Source: Fistularia commersonii (Eukaryota > Chordata > Actinopteri > Syngnathiformes > Fistulariidae). Taken from it: a stretch of DNA of 64,000 nucleotides. The stretch is taken from the NCBI GenBank assembly GCA_037954325.1, contig JBBMNZ010000001.1, forward strand, positions 18,491,758-18,555,757, read 5' to 3'. This document shows, one piece after another, positions 53,090 through 64,000 of the stretch. Below the pieces are notes generated by a model. The model was not told the origin of the DNA, did no database searches, and saw nothing but the letters and a program-made list of their open reading frames with translations. How positions within the stretch are numbered: position 1 is the first letter of the stretch; every line of letters starts with the position of its first letter. The position numbers and the translations under genes were made by a program.

Positions 53090-53500
53090 TTATTGTTTCG
53101 GCCCCCGGGTCTTGAACTTCAACCTACGGTTGGCCGACTCCGCAGCGGTGACGAATTACAGCGCCAAAGAGCACAAAAACCCGGTATTTCTCCCCGGCCT
53201 CGACATCCTCCTCCTCACGTGAACATTGTTACATCCTCTCCCTCCTCCTGGGTGCTAAAGTTCACATGATTTGCACGATTAGCTCCCGCCGCCGTTTCTG
53301 TCCCACGAGCTGCTTGGGAGCGTCCGCTTGCCCTGGTGGCCGTCGCCCGGGGAGACACTGCACGGGATATGGCGTCGCTACCAAGCCTCAACCTTTTACC
53401 GGGTGACCCTTCTGACTCCGCGCTGGGCCTGGTTTTCCGCCTCCGTAGTTTAATGTACGCAAAGAGAAACACGCCGCAGGAGTAGTAGTTGTTGTCAAAC
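53090..53500. promoter_or_regulatory. CpG-rich block with open frames on both strands
   Basis: A sharp rise in CpG content occurs in otherwise AT-rich intergenic DNA. On the + strand an ATG at 53067 opens a 51-codon frame through the block, containing RVLNFNLRLADSAAV and NPVFLPGLDILLLT before a stop. On the - strand 53502-53215 encodes 95 residues beginning MFDNNYYSCGVFLFAYIKLR. I recognise neither. Either could be a first exon of a neighbouring gene, or chance in GC-rich DNA. Confidence 0.35.
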
Positions 53501-53610
53501 ACTGGCAGCGTTAAGAATTCAAATAATGATATATTTAAAGGGTTAAAGCGTCAGAACGAGGTCACTGTTAAAGAGTTGCCCTTTTTTTCTTTGCATCTTG
53601 TATAGCGGCA

Positions 53611-53630
53611 TTATATATACACATATATAC

Positions 53631-53662
<32 letters not shown>

Positions 53663-53802
53663 ATGTATGCATATGTATGTACATATATAGTCAAGAGAAA
53701 TTATTCATAACCCAGGGGTATGGATAATTTTGTATTTGACCATATATATATATACATACGAAAATAAATATATATATATATGTGTATGTATGTATATATA
53801 TA
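53611..53802 (+). repeat. Compound AT/GT simple repeat
   Basis: (AT)n, (GT)n and ATGT mixtures at 53611-53690 and 53735-53802, separated by a short unique stretch. Confidence 0.95.
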
Positions 53803-55232
53803 CTAAGGAAATTGTTTGTTAATATGTATAATTTAGCAACTGATCTTTCCTTTTTTATTTTATTAGTATCATTATATATTTTTTGTAAATCGAAAAGTAT
53901 TGTGAATGACTTTCTGTTGAACAGTTGAAAAAAATGGCGAATCTCTGCAGGCTTTTAAGATGTGACTCAGATAAAAAGAAAAAGTAGAAAAAAAAACGCT
54001 TATTTTGTATGTAAGATGAGCAAATGTAAAGACAAACAAGCATCACTAGAGGCTGAAGAAACTTGAGGATAAATAGCTTATTGAACTTGTAATTACTGAT
54101 GTACATAAAAGAATGACAGAACATTTTTGTCTATTATTAAATGTGAAAATCCAAAAAACTCGCCATTTGTCTTTTTTTCTTAACCTTCACGGGAGTCGCA
54201 CTCACCACTGTTCCACAAGCAATAGAAAAATGTTCGTGAACAACAACTGCTTGTAAAAGCCACAATCAAGGACGTACTGCACAACTGTTTCCATGGTTAC
54301 CAATGTTGAAAAGACCTGGAGTGCACGCTAACCCACTGGTTTCTTTAAACGACAAAAGACTGGTGATCATACATTTACCGATTGCACTTGATGATTGTTC
54401 ACAGGTAACAGGATTGATCAAATCGTATCAAATCAAACTCTGGCCGGAGCAACAATGTCCAGTCCTGCAACGGTTTGGAGATATAAGAAAAAAAAAAAAT
54501 GCAGCTAATATCCTCCATCTTTATTAATGTGATGAAGGTTATTCGTCCCTTTTTCCCAATCAGTCAGTAAAAATATCTGATTTCACAAAATCATAGGATC
54601 TTGTTTGTCACATTTAATAGCTTTCCTGCCTCAGCTGTGCACTGGACTGCAGGCACCTGTTGCAGCTGTCATTGAAAAAGGAAACTTCTTTTTCCGCGGT
54701 AAATCTTCCTTGTTTTTAATGTAGTTTTAATTTATGTCGTGTATGTTTTTCCACCACAGATGTAGCAGAACATGTAGAGCCCACACAGAGCGAACTTCGT
54801 CGACCACCTGTTAGAACCAGGAACTTTCTAGCCGCAAGGGAGAGCTCTGACTTGCGCAGCCTTAAACTCGCTCAGGATATGAAGTAGGAAGTGCTCCATT
54901 TCCCCCGCCAATGAGTGTAAGATCTTCAACAGCTGTTTGACGCGGTTCCCTCCCGATAACTCTTGTGGTTCTGTCACTCCGGCTCACTGATGTTCCCCAG
55001 AGGAGGTCCCCTGCGCTCCGAAAGCCTCCCTGTCAGATTGTCTTATCAGTGTAATTACACGAGAACATCACAAGTCTCGTTTTCGTTTCTTTTTTTCCAG
55101 CTTGCATTTGATATGTGTGGCCTGCAGGGTTGTTCGCAGTTCAAACGCATGGATTATTCACGTTAAAACAACAGATGGGATATATGTATATTTATATACA
55201 AATGACAAATGAGAAATACGAGTGTGTTTTCG

Positions 55233-55244
55233 TACATATATACG

Positions 55245-55284
<40 letters not shown>

Positions 55285-55312
55285 TATATACATATATATA
55301 TATGTATGTATA
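55233..55312 (+). repeat. Compound (TA)n-(CA)n-(TA)n repeat
   Basis: Alternating purine-pyrimidine tract of about 80 bases that ends where the SINE-type repeat begins. Confidence 0.95.
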
Positions 55313-55435
55313 GGGCAGAGCATGCAGTGGTGATGGCTTCGGCCTCTCAGCACGAAGGGCTCTGGTTCAACTCCGACAAGGGGACCTTTCTGCGTGGAGT
55401 TTGCACGTTCTCCTTATATCTGCGTGACTTTTCGC
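55312..55435 (+). mobile_element. SINE-type repeat, 5' half
   Basis: It has a tRNA-like head with a B-box-like ggttcaactcc at 55364-55374, followed by 'gggacctttctgcgtggagt' and 'ttgcacgttctccttatatc', matching the 28.4 kb family. The 3' half is missing. Confidence 0.65.
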
Positions 55436-55766
55436 CGGTAAACATTCTCATAAAAATTGAATTAAATGATCACATGACAGGAGTAACGTTGATCAAATGT
55501 GACACTGATTTTCAGTGTTATGCTTTCAAAGTTATATGGTTTTACAAGGACTTGAAAAGCAAGCAAAAAAAAAAAACAATAATTTCTTCGGACACCTAGT
55601 ATCGTGAGAACAATTGATTTTAGTATAACATCAAAAGTGTGTGTGTGGGGGGAGGGGGGTACATAAAGAGGGCTGCTGAACCTTGGATTGCCTGAGCAGA
55701 CAACACAACCCCGACAATGCATCTCGACAATGCATCATCTTTCAATGCATCTCAATGCACACTACC

Positions 55767-55824
55767 AGATGAAGGCGGCCAGATAACAGGAAACGCAGTG
55801 AAGAATTGCATGTATCCATTGTGT

Positions 55825-55855
<31 letters not shown>

Positions 55856-55918
55856 GGGTAATTCAAAGGATATTATCGATATTATCTAAGTGGAGTGTGT
55901 CCCTGAAGAGTGTGTTTT
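55767..55918 (+). repeat. Intra-window repeat, copy B, expanded by (GT)n and G-run
   Basis: This copy matches 44300-44405, but a 40-base (GT)n plus poly-G tract (55819-55858) splits it. The 'atattatcg' block is also duplicated at 55870-55886. Confidence 0.75.
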
Positions 55919-56080
55919 GTAATTGTTTTTCTGTCAAAATTCTATGTCTTCAAATGAGAACTGAGGGCAACTAGAGGTGAAACAAACTCATACACGTGCA
56001 ACCGCCGCAGTAGTGATGTGCCTTGCACAAAAGTGAATCATCAGAGCTCAGCTCTCACAGTGCTCGGCCCTCTTTGTTTT

Positions 56081-56112
56081 GATTGGCCAGCATGGCCGCC
56101 ATGCGGCCAATC
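56081..56112. repeat. Near-perfect 15-bp hairpin containing ATTGG/CCAAT
   Basis: GATTGGCC pairs with GGCCAATC and the inner GCATGGC pairs with GCCATGC, around one central C and one bulged A. Confidence 0.9.
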
Positions 56113-56976
56113 ACATCTGATGACATGGGACCATACCATTATGTGAAAACAGAGAGGGGAGCAGTGCCAACAGGCATTGCAGCCGTTAATACTGTTGGCT
56201 TGAGTTTGGTTCCGGTTCTGTGTTGTGGATTAGTTATAATTTGGAATAAAAAAATTTGATTAGAATATTAAAAGTAAGAATGTTTTTGTAACAAAATAAA
56301 TGCACAAATTAGCCTTTTGTGAAACTTTGCAACTTCTCAGCTTCTCAGACTTCTGTTGGCGGCGCGGGGCAGGAGGTAGAGCAATCGTCCCCTGGCACCG
56401 GTGGACAGCATGCCTGCTGCTCATGGTTCATCCATGATGGGTTTATTGCAGGGACTGAATTTCACGACAGAGATTAATAAGGGATAAATTGTAATGATAA
56501 AAAAAGGGGTTTTCAACACACACACAAAAATGCTCTTGAAATACGTTCATTTTCTAAACGCCTTTTTTTCTGTAATTAATGAATCATAATAAACGTGTTA
56601 AAGTTCCAGCCCTGATATGTATTTTATATTTCCTCCAGAATTTCTCCTTCATTCATCATGTAATATGAACTATTCAGGTTTTTAGGTCAAAGCAAATTCA
56701 ACTCTTGACTGTTAGAGCCACGCTTTTCACTGTGGCAGAGTGAACGGCTGAGGAGCAGATAGATGGAGGAGGAGGAAGAGTGTGTGAAGGAGAAAATGGA
56801 GGAGAAGATCAAGGACAAGGAAGAAGAGGTGGAGAAGAATTTAAGGAGGGAGAACAGGGAGGAGGAGGAGGAGGAGATGATGGAGGAGAAGGTCTTCAGC
56901 TGGTTTTGTTCCTCCAGGATTCTGTGCTGTTGGCGTTATCAAGGTGGTGAGTTGAAAGATTACAGAGGAACCATTG

Positions 56977-57107
<131 letters not shown>

Positions 57108-59579
57108 ACTATAATCATGTGACATCATTGTCGTCTGATGGTTGTCCGACTCTTATTGGATTGTTATTACACATATTTGTCTGATGGCAGTCTGATGTAA
57201 ATTACGCAAATCCGAGGGAAAGATAAAACCTTCATCCTGATTCAGAGGTCTGTGATTTCTCCATATAATTGCTGCTGATCGCCTCCTCCGTTAAGTTGAC
57301 AGAAGACAAACAACCCTTGTCTCCAGATTACCAGATAAAATGGTCAAAAAACTTCTCTAACAACTGATGGAACCCAAACATTGGGTTCTGCCCCTCATCC
57401 TTCCAGTGGTCTGATGTCATCTGCTTATGGCACAGTACCAGTGAGTGGGCCTGTGGGAGGCCTGGCCCACATAGCCGGTGACCCAGAATGCAGCACTTAA
57501 TGTTGATTACCGCCTGCAACAGCAACAGCTGGAGGACCCGTTTGTGGCGACTCCAGCCAAACCATGATGAAGATTTTTTTCAAAACGTAAAAAAAAAAAA
57601 AAAATCCTAAGAAAAATTAAAAACTCCGACTTTAGATCTGCATACTTTTTACAATTTCTCAGATCAGAAGAATGGGAGTAAGTCTAGAAACAAAGCACTG
57701 CTTTTGAAAAAAAATAAAAAATGTCCTTAAATGGGGACAGAAGGTGTATCTTTGTGGACTCATGTCAGTGGTCTGTGGCGTTGCATCAAAAATACAAACT
57801 CTCGCTTCAAACCAAGCGCGGTTTCGGTTTCAGCAAACAAACAGATATCCTCCAAAAGTATTCATGGAAAAGCATTCGATTGTATACTTAACTACCAAAC
57901 TGCGTAGTTTTGCTCCTCAGGTGTTAAAACCCACTGTCCAATGAGTACTTGCGAATTGCCATGTACCTTTCATCGTCTAGCTCTCATCGAGATTTTCACA
58001 CCTGTACAATAAAAAAAATGAAATAAAAAAACAAAAACAATATACGTGAGATCAAAATGTAAAATTTACGCCGATGAGAACAAAAATCAAACACTTTGCT
58101 GACAGGAAGTAGATTTAGCAAAGAAAAAACAGGAGAAAAAAAAGATGTCCACTGATAGGGAAAAATGGTTCATTTAACGGGATATTAACAACCCTAAGCT
58201 ATTAGGGCTTTTCCTTCTCTCTCCATTGGCGTCCTCAAATACTCACGTCCTCCTTAGCGGGTATGTCAGTGGTTATTATGCTAATTGTGCTTCCGCTATG
58301 ATGGACCACCGGTGTCATCAACATGTGAAAAATGAAAGAGATTTTGCCTCATTTGTCTTCAGCTGCCAATAGTAGGTGCACAAATAAAGAAATTAATACA
58401 TAAAATAAAAAAATAGAAAAATTCATCAATGCAACATCTGTGTGATGTGTATGCTGATGTTTCCCATGCGTGAAGGACTCAAAATGTGTCTGTCCTCATA
58501 TGAGGACAAGGAGGTTAAATGATGTTTGTGGGGGTTTATCTTCAAGCTGGCAGAGACGTCCTGGCTTTGGCTCCTTGTTACTTTCCACTCCCTGCCCCAG
58601 GAGGTCCCACGCCCGGCAGCCCCGCCCACAGCTGCTCTTTCCCTAACAACCTTTAGGAAACACGGTGCTTTCTTTACACCCTAATTTTATTAATGTTTCT
58701 GATGCGCACCTTCGTGCCCCCAAAGTATCGGGATGAGTCTCGGGGATTATCCCCCATCTGACATATAAAAAGCAAAACTTTGGATTTTTTTTTTCCATTA
58801 TCACTATCATTTTTTATTATTATTTTCCCAACTTATGAGTATTATAGGCATCATATATATGGTACATACTGTGGAGAAGATATAGTACAGTAACACTGTA
58901 CTATAACATCCTGACAAATTACATTCCGCTAGGGAATAGACTGTAACCAAACACGCACGCACTCTCACAATTTAAAATCTGAGTTTTATTCACATAACCC
59001 CTTCTATTCCATTCACATAACCCCTTCCATTCAGAAGTTGGAATTGGAAATGTGGTGGACAGTTTAACTCCCCCCCCCCACTGGCAAAACAAACATGTAT
59101 ATAAACAACACGCGACAAGATGGCAATTTCGATTTCCATAACGTAATTCAACATAAACACCTTGGAGGTGTGATGATGGTATTCAGTGATGTTTCTGATC
59201 ATTTGATCTCCTCCATGTTTCCCCACTATAATCCGTTTGGTTCCAATGATTCCAAATAATTTCCTCTTGTATTGTGTTTCTATTCCCAAAATGTTGATTT
59301 TAGCGGCTGTGAACCATATTGCCGTAACTGGCAGTGCTGCTTCCAATAGCAACAGTTTATAATGCATTTATATATATATAGTTTATCATAGAAATAAAGA
59401 AAATGACAAGAAAGGACAAACTTGTTTAAATTCCATATGAATAATCTAATGTTTCAGCAATGTGATTATTTCAAATCAAAATTTGTATTTGTTATGGGAT
59501 GTTTCCAGTGTTTAGCCTCACAGCAAGATGAATTCTGCAGTTTTCTCCCAAATGCCAAGAACATGCAGTATAACTTGAG

Positions 59580-59780
59580 ACACTTAAATTCCCAGAGGTG
59601 TGAATGAGCGAGAGAATAGTTGTTTGTCTTTATGACGTGTGAAACCAAGAATGAGAACGCTTGTCTCTCTATGTGTTCCTTTGGCAACCGGTCCTGAGTG
59701 AACCCTGCCTCCTACCCAATGATAGCCGGGATATGCTCCCGCCCCCCTGCGACCCTGACTGGTATAAATAATGAATGAAT
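59580..59780 (+). mobile_element. SINE-type repeat, 3' half
   Basis: It contains aggtgtgaatgagcgaga, gttgtttgtctttatg, gatagccgggatatgctcc, ctgcgaccctgactgg and a final ataatgaatgaat, as in the other copies of the family. Confidence 0.65.
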
Positions 59781-62120
59781 ATTCCAAGAAAGTTCTGGCC
59801 GCGCCATCAGCCCATGACACATTAGCAGAGATAAGAAATATGCAACTCTCGTGCTCTTGTCTAAGCTAATAGATATGATTTTACCTCCTTTTCGGGTTTT
59901 GTCAAGAACTACGGAAAGACTGATCTTCATCTCGGAATTGTTCACATTCAACACAACCGTGGGGTGTAACATAGCAAATTATTGTATGCAAACGCTTACT
60001 TTATACTAACAGTAACTATTCGCCGCAAAATTGATGGAAATAACAAATGAGTTGATTCAGTAAACTCCAGAACACAAGGGAATGCCAGAGTTCTCTTGAT
60101 CTGCATGAAGTGAGACATAGTACGGGTCATGTCCCCCCACTGTTTAGGAGACCATAAATGCAGCACAAGAGTGGCACTCAATATCACTGACAGCTTTTGT
60201 TTCCCAACATATTTGTGAGATTGGGTGCCAGCTCTGGCAAAACTGCCGCCCCCTCTGCTTTCTTCTTCTATTCAAGCTTTGCTCTGCTGGGTAGACAACT
60301 CACAGTCATTGGTGTTGCAATAAGATTCGGCGGGAATGTAACCGACAATAAACAAAGGAGATGGGACTCCGCAAAGGATGATGACACTCTGAAAACCAAA
60401 ATGCTGCCAAAAAACAAAAGTGGTGGTGAGTGTTTATTACAATGTAGTTTACTGAATTAGGGGCGTGGGTGAAGCACTAAAACACCATTTCTGACATGTG
60501 GCAAAATGGGAAAATAATGCATTGCTTTCTTGTGCCTCAGGGGGGCACAAGCCAGTGCCTCTCTGAGCCGGTTACATGCCTAGGGTGCGTCAGGAAGGGC
60601 ATGCGGCGTATAACTTGAGCCAAAACCAAATATATGAATCTAAGAATCTCATATCGGATCGGTCAAGGTCCGGGTTAACAACGACCACCATTAGTGCCAA
60701 TAACCTACATGGTGCCAGTGGAAATTGGGCTACCATGGGTCAAATAAGGAGAGGAGGACGGCGTGTTCGGAAGCAGAGAGAGACAAGGAAAGGCAAGAGT
60801 CTGGGACTGAGAGAAGGGACTTGACATTGGGACGATGACAGGAAATAATAGAGTCGGTTGACATGATGCAGAGAAGCAAGGTGGAAAGGTAGTACGGCTA
60901 GAAGCTTGGGAGCAGGTTTTAAGTTGTACTATCATGGTACTCACAGGAAGAGAAATTGGGTAGGATTTATCTTGAGGGAGGAGTGTTAGGAATGTTCTGA
61001 AGGGGAAAAATGTCAGATAGACTGATATGTTTTCGGCTAACAATTGAGGGTGTGATGCTCAATGTTGTTAGTGGCTATGTCCCACAGGTGGGAAGTTCTG
61101 GAATGAGATAGATGAAGTAATGCAAAATATCCCGATAGGTAACGGTGGTAATTGGTCCAGACTTCAATGGGCATGTTGGCTCAGGCTTTAGAGGTGATGA
61201 AGAAGTGATGAGCAGATTTGGGAAAACAGGATAGGAATGCAGAGCGCCAGATGGAGGTAGGCTTCGCAAAAGGATGGAAATGGCTGTAGTGAGTCCTTTT
61301 CCAGGAAAGGCAGTAACACAGGGTAACTTATGAGAGCGGAGGTAGGAGCACACAGGTAGACTACATCTTCTGAAGATGAGGTAATCTGAAGGAGATCAGT
61401 GACTGCAAAGTAGTGCTTGGTGAGAGTGTAGCCAGACAGCATAAAATGGTGGTTTGTAGGATGACTCTGGTGACAAGGAAGATCAAGAGGACAAAGGCAG
61501 AGCTGAGGACAAAGTGGTGGAAGCTGAAAAGGGAGGAACGTTGCGTGGTTTCAGAGAGAAGTTGAGAAAGGCTGTGGGTGGTCAGGGCTTCCAGATGATT
61601 GGACAACTCAGCTGATGTGATCAGGGAGATAGGTAGGAGAGTACTAGGGCAGGAAGGATGAGACCAGAGGATCTCTGGTATTGTTTGAGGAAGTCTGGAG
61701 CAGCAGAGAAGTATGTTCGACTGGTGCAGGACATGCACGCTTGCTGTGAGACAGTGGTGAGGTGTGGTGTTGGTGTAACAGAGAAGTTCAAGGTTGAGGT
61801 GGGACTTCATCAGGAACCAGCTCTGAGTCCTTTCTTGTTTGCAGTGGTGATGGACACATTGACAGATGAGGTAAGACAGGAATCTCCAAGGACCATGATA
61901 TTTCCAGAGTTCATTGTAATCTGTGGCGAGAGCAGGGAACAGGTTGAGGAAATCTTGAGGGGTGGAGGTATTTGCTGGAAAGGAGAGGAATGAAGGTTAG
62001 TCACAGCAAAGCAGAATATATGCGTGTGAATGGGAGGTACCCGGCTGCAACGGTGAGCCTACAGGGAGTGGAGATCAAGAGGTTGGGGGAATTCAAGTTC
62101 TTAGGGTCAACACTCCAGTG

Positions 62121-62535
62121 CAGGGGTCGGCAACCCGCGGCTCCGGAGCTGTATACGACTCTTTCATCCATACAATTCGGCTCTGAGTGTCTTGGAAAAA
62201 TTAATTATAATTATTTGATTGAAGTTTTTTTTTTTATTTGTGTTAGTTCCTTTTTTAAATTTTAGTTCAAAGTTGGAAGATTGTTGTGATCTTGAGATAT
62301 TAAAATAAAATTATTTTTATTATTTTTTGACACTCAAAATATACGTCACACTCGCGGAAGCCGGTATACCCGCCAAGACGCCGTCAATTTGTTGACGCTT
62401 TCAACCACAGGTAGGCAAAATATAAAAAAGCAATACATACAGTGGTACCTTTATTTTAGACGTCAAAAAGTGTTTTCTTTTCCGTGGAAACCGGGTCCAA
62501 ATGGCTCTTTGGGTGTTAAAGGTTGCCAACCCCTG
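62121..62535. mobile_element. Non-autonomous hAT element nested in the LINE
   Basis: The ends are CAGGGGTCGGCAACC on the left and CAGGGGTTGGCAACC read inward from the right, one mismatch in 15. The 8-bp target copies are ctccagtg (62113-62120) and gtccagag (62536-62543), six of eight matching and fitting nTnnnnAn. Removing the element restores the LINE reading 'STLQ-RNGECRKEVKK'. No transposase frame remains in the 415 bp. Confidence 0.92.
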
Positions 62536-62925
62536 GTCCAGAGGAATGGAGAGTGTAGAAAAGAGGTAAAGAAGCGATTCCAAGCAGGTTGGAATGGGTG
62601 GAGAAAAGTGCCAGGAGTACTATGCGATAGAAGACCATCAGCCAGAAGGAAAGGAAAGGTGTACAAGACAGTGGTGAGACCAGCGATGCCGTATGGCCTA
62701 GAAACTGTGACATAGACGAAAAGACGGGAGGCAGAGCTAGAGGTTGCAGAAATGAAGATGTTACGGTTCTCTTTAGGAGTGACCAGGATGGATAGGATCA
62801 GGAATGAGTCCATCAGAGGAACAGCACATGTTTTGAAGAGAAGGTCAGAAGAGCCAGAATGAGATGGTTCGGTCATGTACAGAGGAGGGATAGTGAACAT
62901 ATTGTTAGACGCATGAGGTCAAGAG

Positions 62926-63796
62926 CAGTGTATACCAGCGTCTTTTGCGTCACGGCACATATTTTACATTAGGAAAATCCCACGACACACCACCAAATAA
63001 ATATGTAAAAAATGTTTTTAATGAAATAGAATGAAACTGTTGTTTGGGGCAATTTCTTTAACAGCACCAGGGCAGAGCATTTCTTCTGATTTTGCAGGAG
63101 GGTAATATAAATGTCTCTGCCACGGTGTTCGGCTGTTTGGATTTAGCAATGAGTTCAGCAACTTTGTAGCTAGCTTTCAGAGCTTTCTCACTCATCTTGG
63201 TGTTTTCTTCAAACTGCCTGTTTGTTGGTTTGTTTACACAGATGAACAATATAGTGATCTTGAAGTGAAGGGTGTTTACTTTGGAGATGGTGTTTGAGTT
63301 TGAGCAGCTTTACCCCACACACCAGGCACACCAGGCATTATGGAATCGGCTGAATTGGTTCCCCGGTTAAAGTGAATTCAAACGCATTATAACTTTCATT
63401 GTATTGTCTTGGGCTCACCTTTTTCTCTTTCATCTGAACACTACTCATACTTAGCTCTTCATCTGGGTCAGAATGTTCTTCAGGACCAGAAGGTCCTGAT
63501 TGAGTACTTTTTCTTTTAAAATATTTATCTGTTGTGTATCCCTGCCGCTGTCTCATTCGAAGCATCACTAATTTCTCTGCTGTTTGAGCAGCAGCAGGTA
63601 GATACACAGGTAAATTCACTACCTGTTGCCATCTAGTGGAAGAGCATTTAACTTCTCTGCCTGTTACTGCATGGTGCCTTCATAGATAGACATACAAAGA
63701 CACATTATTTGCTATGAATACATTATTTTTCTACAAATCTTTCCTTCCACAGCACCCCTGATGATCTCCCACCGAACTCTCAATCGGTGTTTGGGA
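62926..63796 (-). mobile_element. hAT-Charlie-like element with transposase remnants, nested in the LINE
   Basis: The left end is cagtgtataccagcg, followed by 'gcgtcacggcaca' and 'cccacgacacaccaccaaat'. The right end, read inward, is 'tcccaaacaccg' and 'gggagatcatcaggggtgct', typical of SCAND3/ZBED5-related hAT copies; its first few terminal bases are lost. The target copies are gtcaagag (62918-62925) and atcaagag (63797-63804), seven of eight. Two - strand frames are N-terminal transposase pieces: 63619-63338 ends YNAFEFTLTGEPIQPIP, and 63249-63058 has ENTKMSEKALKASYKVAELI and NTVAETFILPSCK. The catalytic region is deleted. Confidence 0.9.
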
Positions 63797-64000
63797 ATCA
63801 AGAGGAAGACCAAAGAGAAGATTTATGGACGCAGAGAGAGAGAGGATATGAAGGTAGTTGGCGTGAGAGAGGCGGATACAGAGAAAAGGGTTAGATGGAG
63901 AGGGTTGATTTGCGGTGGCGACCCCTGAAGGGAAAAGCCGAAAGGAAAAAAAGAAGTTCGTATAAAGGATCAAGATAAGGGGTTTAAGTGCTAATGCCTC

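Larger units (their letters stand above)
60535..63956 (+). pseudogene. RTE-type LINE, nearly full length but dead, with two nested hAT elements
   Basis: The leader (about 60537) is followed by an endonuclease region with GPDFNGHVG (about 61154-61180). The reverse transcriptase region at 61658-61993 reads LWYCLRKSGAAEKYVRLVQD, then GLHQEPALSPFLF. The catalytic FADD box is changed to FPEF, so it could not polymerise. Further C-terminal blocks KAEYMRVNG, ECRKEVKKRFQAGWNGWRK, RPAMPYGLETV and RWFGHVQRRDSEHI follow. The 3' end reads 'ggcgacccctgaagggaaaa', 'gccgaaagg' and an A-rich tail near 63956. The element is split at 62121 and 62926 by hAT insertions. The family assignment to RTE is from recognition; the clade should be tested. 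Confidence 0.85.

Noticed and set aside
58990..59367. 125-codon - strand frame
   Set aside because: It is unrecognised; the nearby 20-base duplication and C-run suggest repeat DNA, but the evidence is too weak to call.

Overview
This is a vertebrate nuclear genomic window, almost certainly from a teleost fish. It is mostly non-coding and rich in microsatellites. Its interspersed repeats are of fish type: L2/CR1-like and RTE-like LINE fragments, hAT and Tc1/mariner-like DNA elements, a tRNA-headed SINE-type repeat, and LINE 3' tails such as (TTACA)n and (GATTCT)n. The introns are long and GT-AG. Nothing suggests a bacterial, plasmid or viral genome.

The only host gene I can support is attractin (atrn, the mahogany gene) on the + strand, represented by its last three coding exons at 21813-21920, 38165-38279 and 46191-46315. 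Together they encode the final 115 residues of the cytoplasmic tail. The splice phases are compatible, the donor and acceptor dinucleotides are consensus, and a TGA ends the last exon. Bases 1-21812 are best read as the intron upstream of the first of these exons; I did not find the transmembrane-segment exon there. The two downstream introns are about 16.2 kb and 7.9 kb. A GC-rich 3' untranslated region follows the stop, and its end is not certain.

Region by region: 1-13 kb is intron with microsatellites, several blocks that look like conserved non-coding sequence, and a hairpin at 8.67 kb. At 13.11-13.98 kb lies a hAT copy with a target-site duplication, followed by a non-LTR retroelement C-terminal scrap at 14.1 kb. 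The 16.2 kb intron holds a BED-finger hAT-like relic (about 23.4 kb), an L2-type LINE on the - strand (24.1-25.5 kb), a CpG-rich block (26.8-27.3 kb) and a SINE-type repeat interrupted by a LINE 3' end (28.4-29.0 kb). The 7.9 kb intron holds a decayed RTE endonuclease fragment (40.6-41.1 kb) and a second copy of the 14.1 kb retroelement family (41.25-42.25 kb). Downstream of the gene (49-60 kb) are a complete Tc1/mariner-type MITE (51.54-51.83 kb), a CpG-rich block (53.1-53.5 kb), a repeat shared with 44.3 kb, and a long (ATCT)n array (57 kb). The last 3.4 kb is a dead RTE-type LINE into which two different hAT elements inserted, both with readable 8-bp target duplications.

I found no evidence for a new biological system. 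The most informative observations are the nested transposons at 60.5-64 kb, the shared 44.3/55.8 kb sequence, two strong hairpins, and two CpG-rich blocks that could mark unannotated promoters or first exons.
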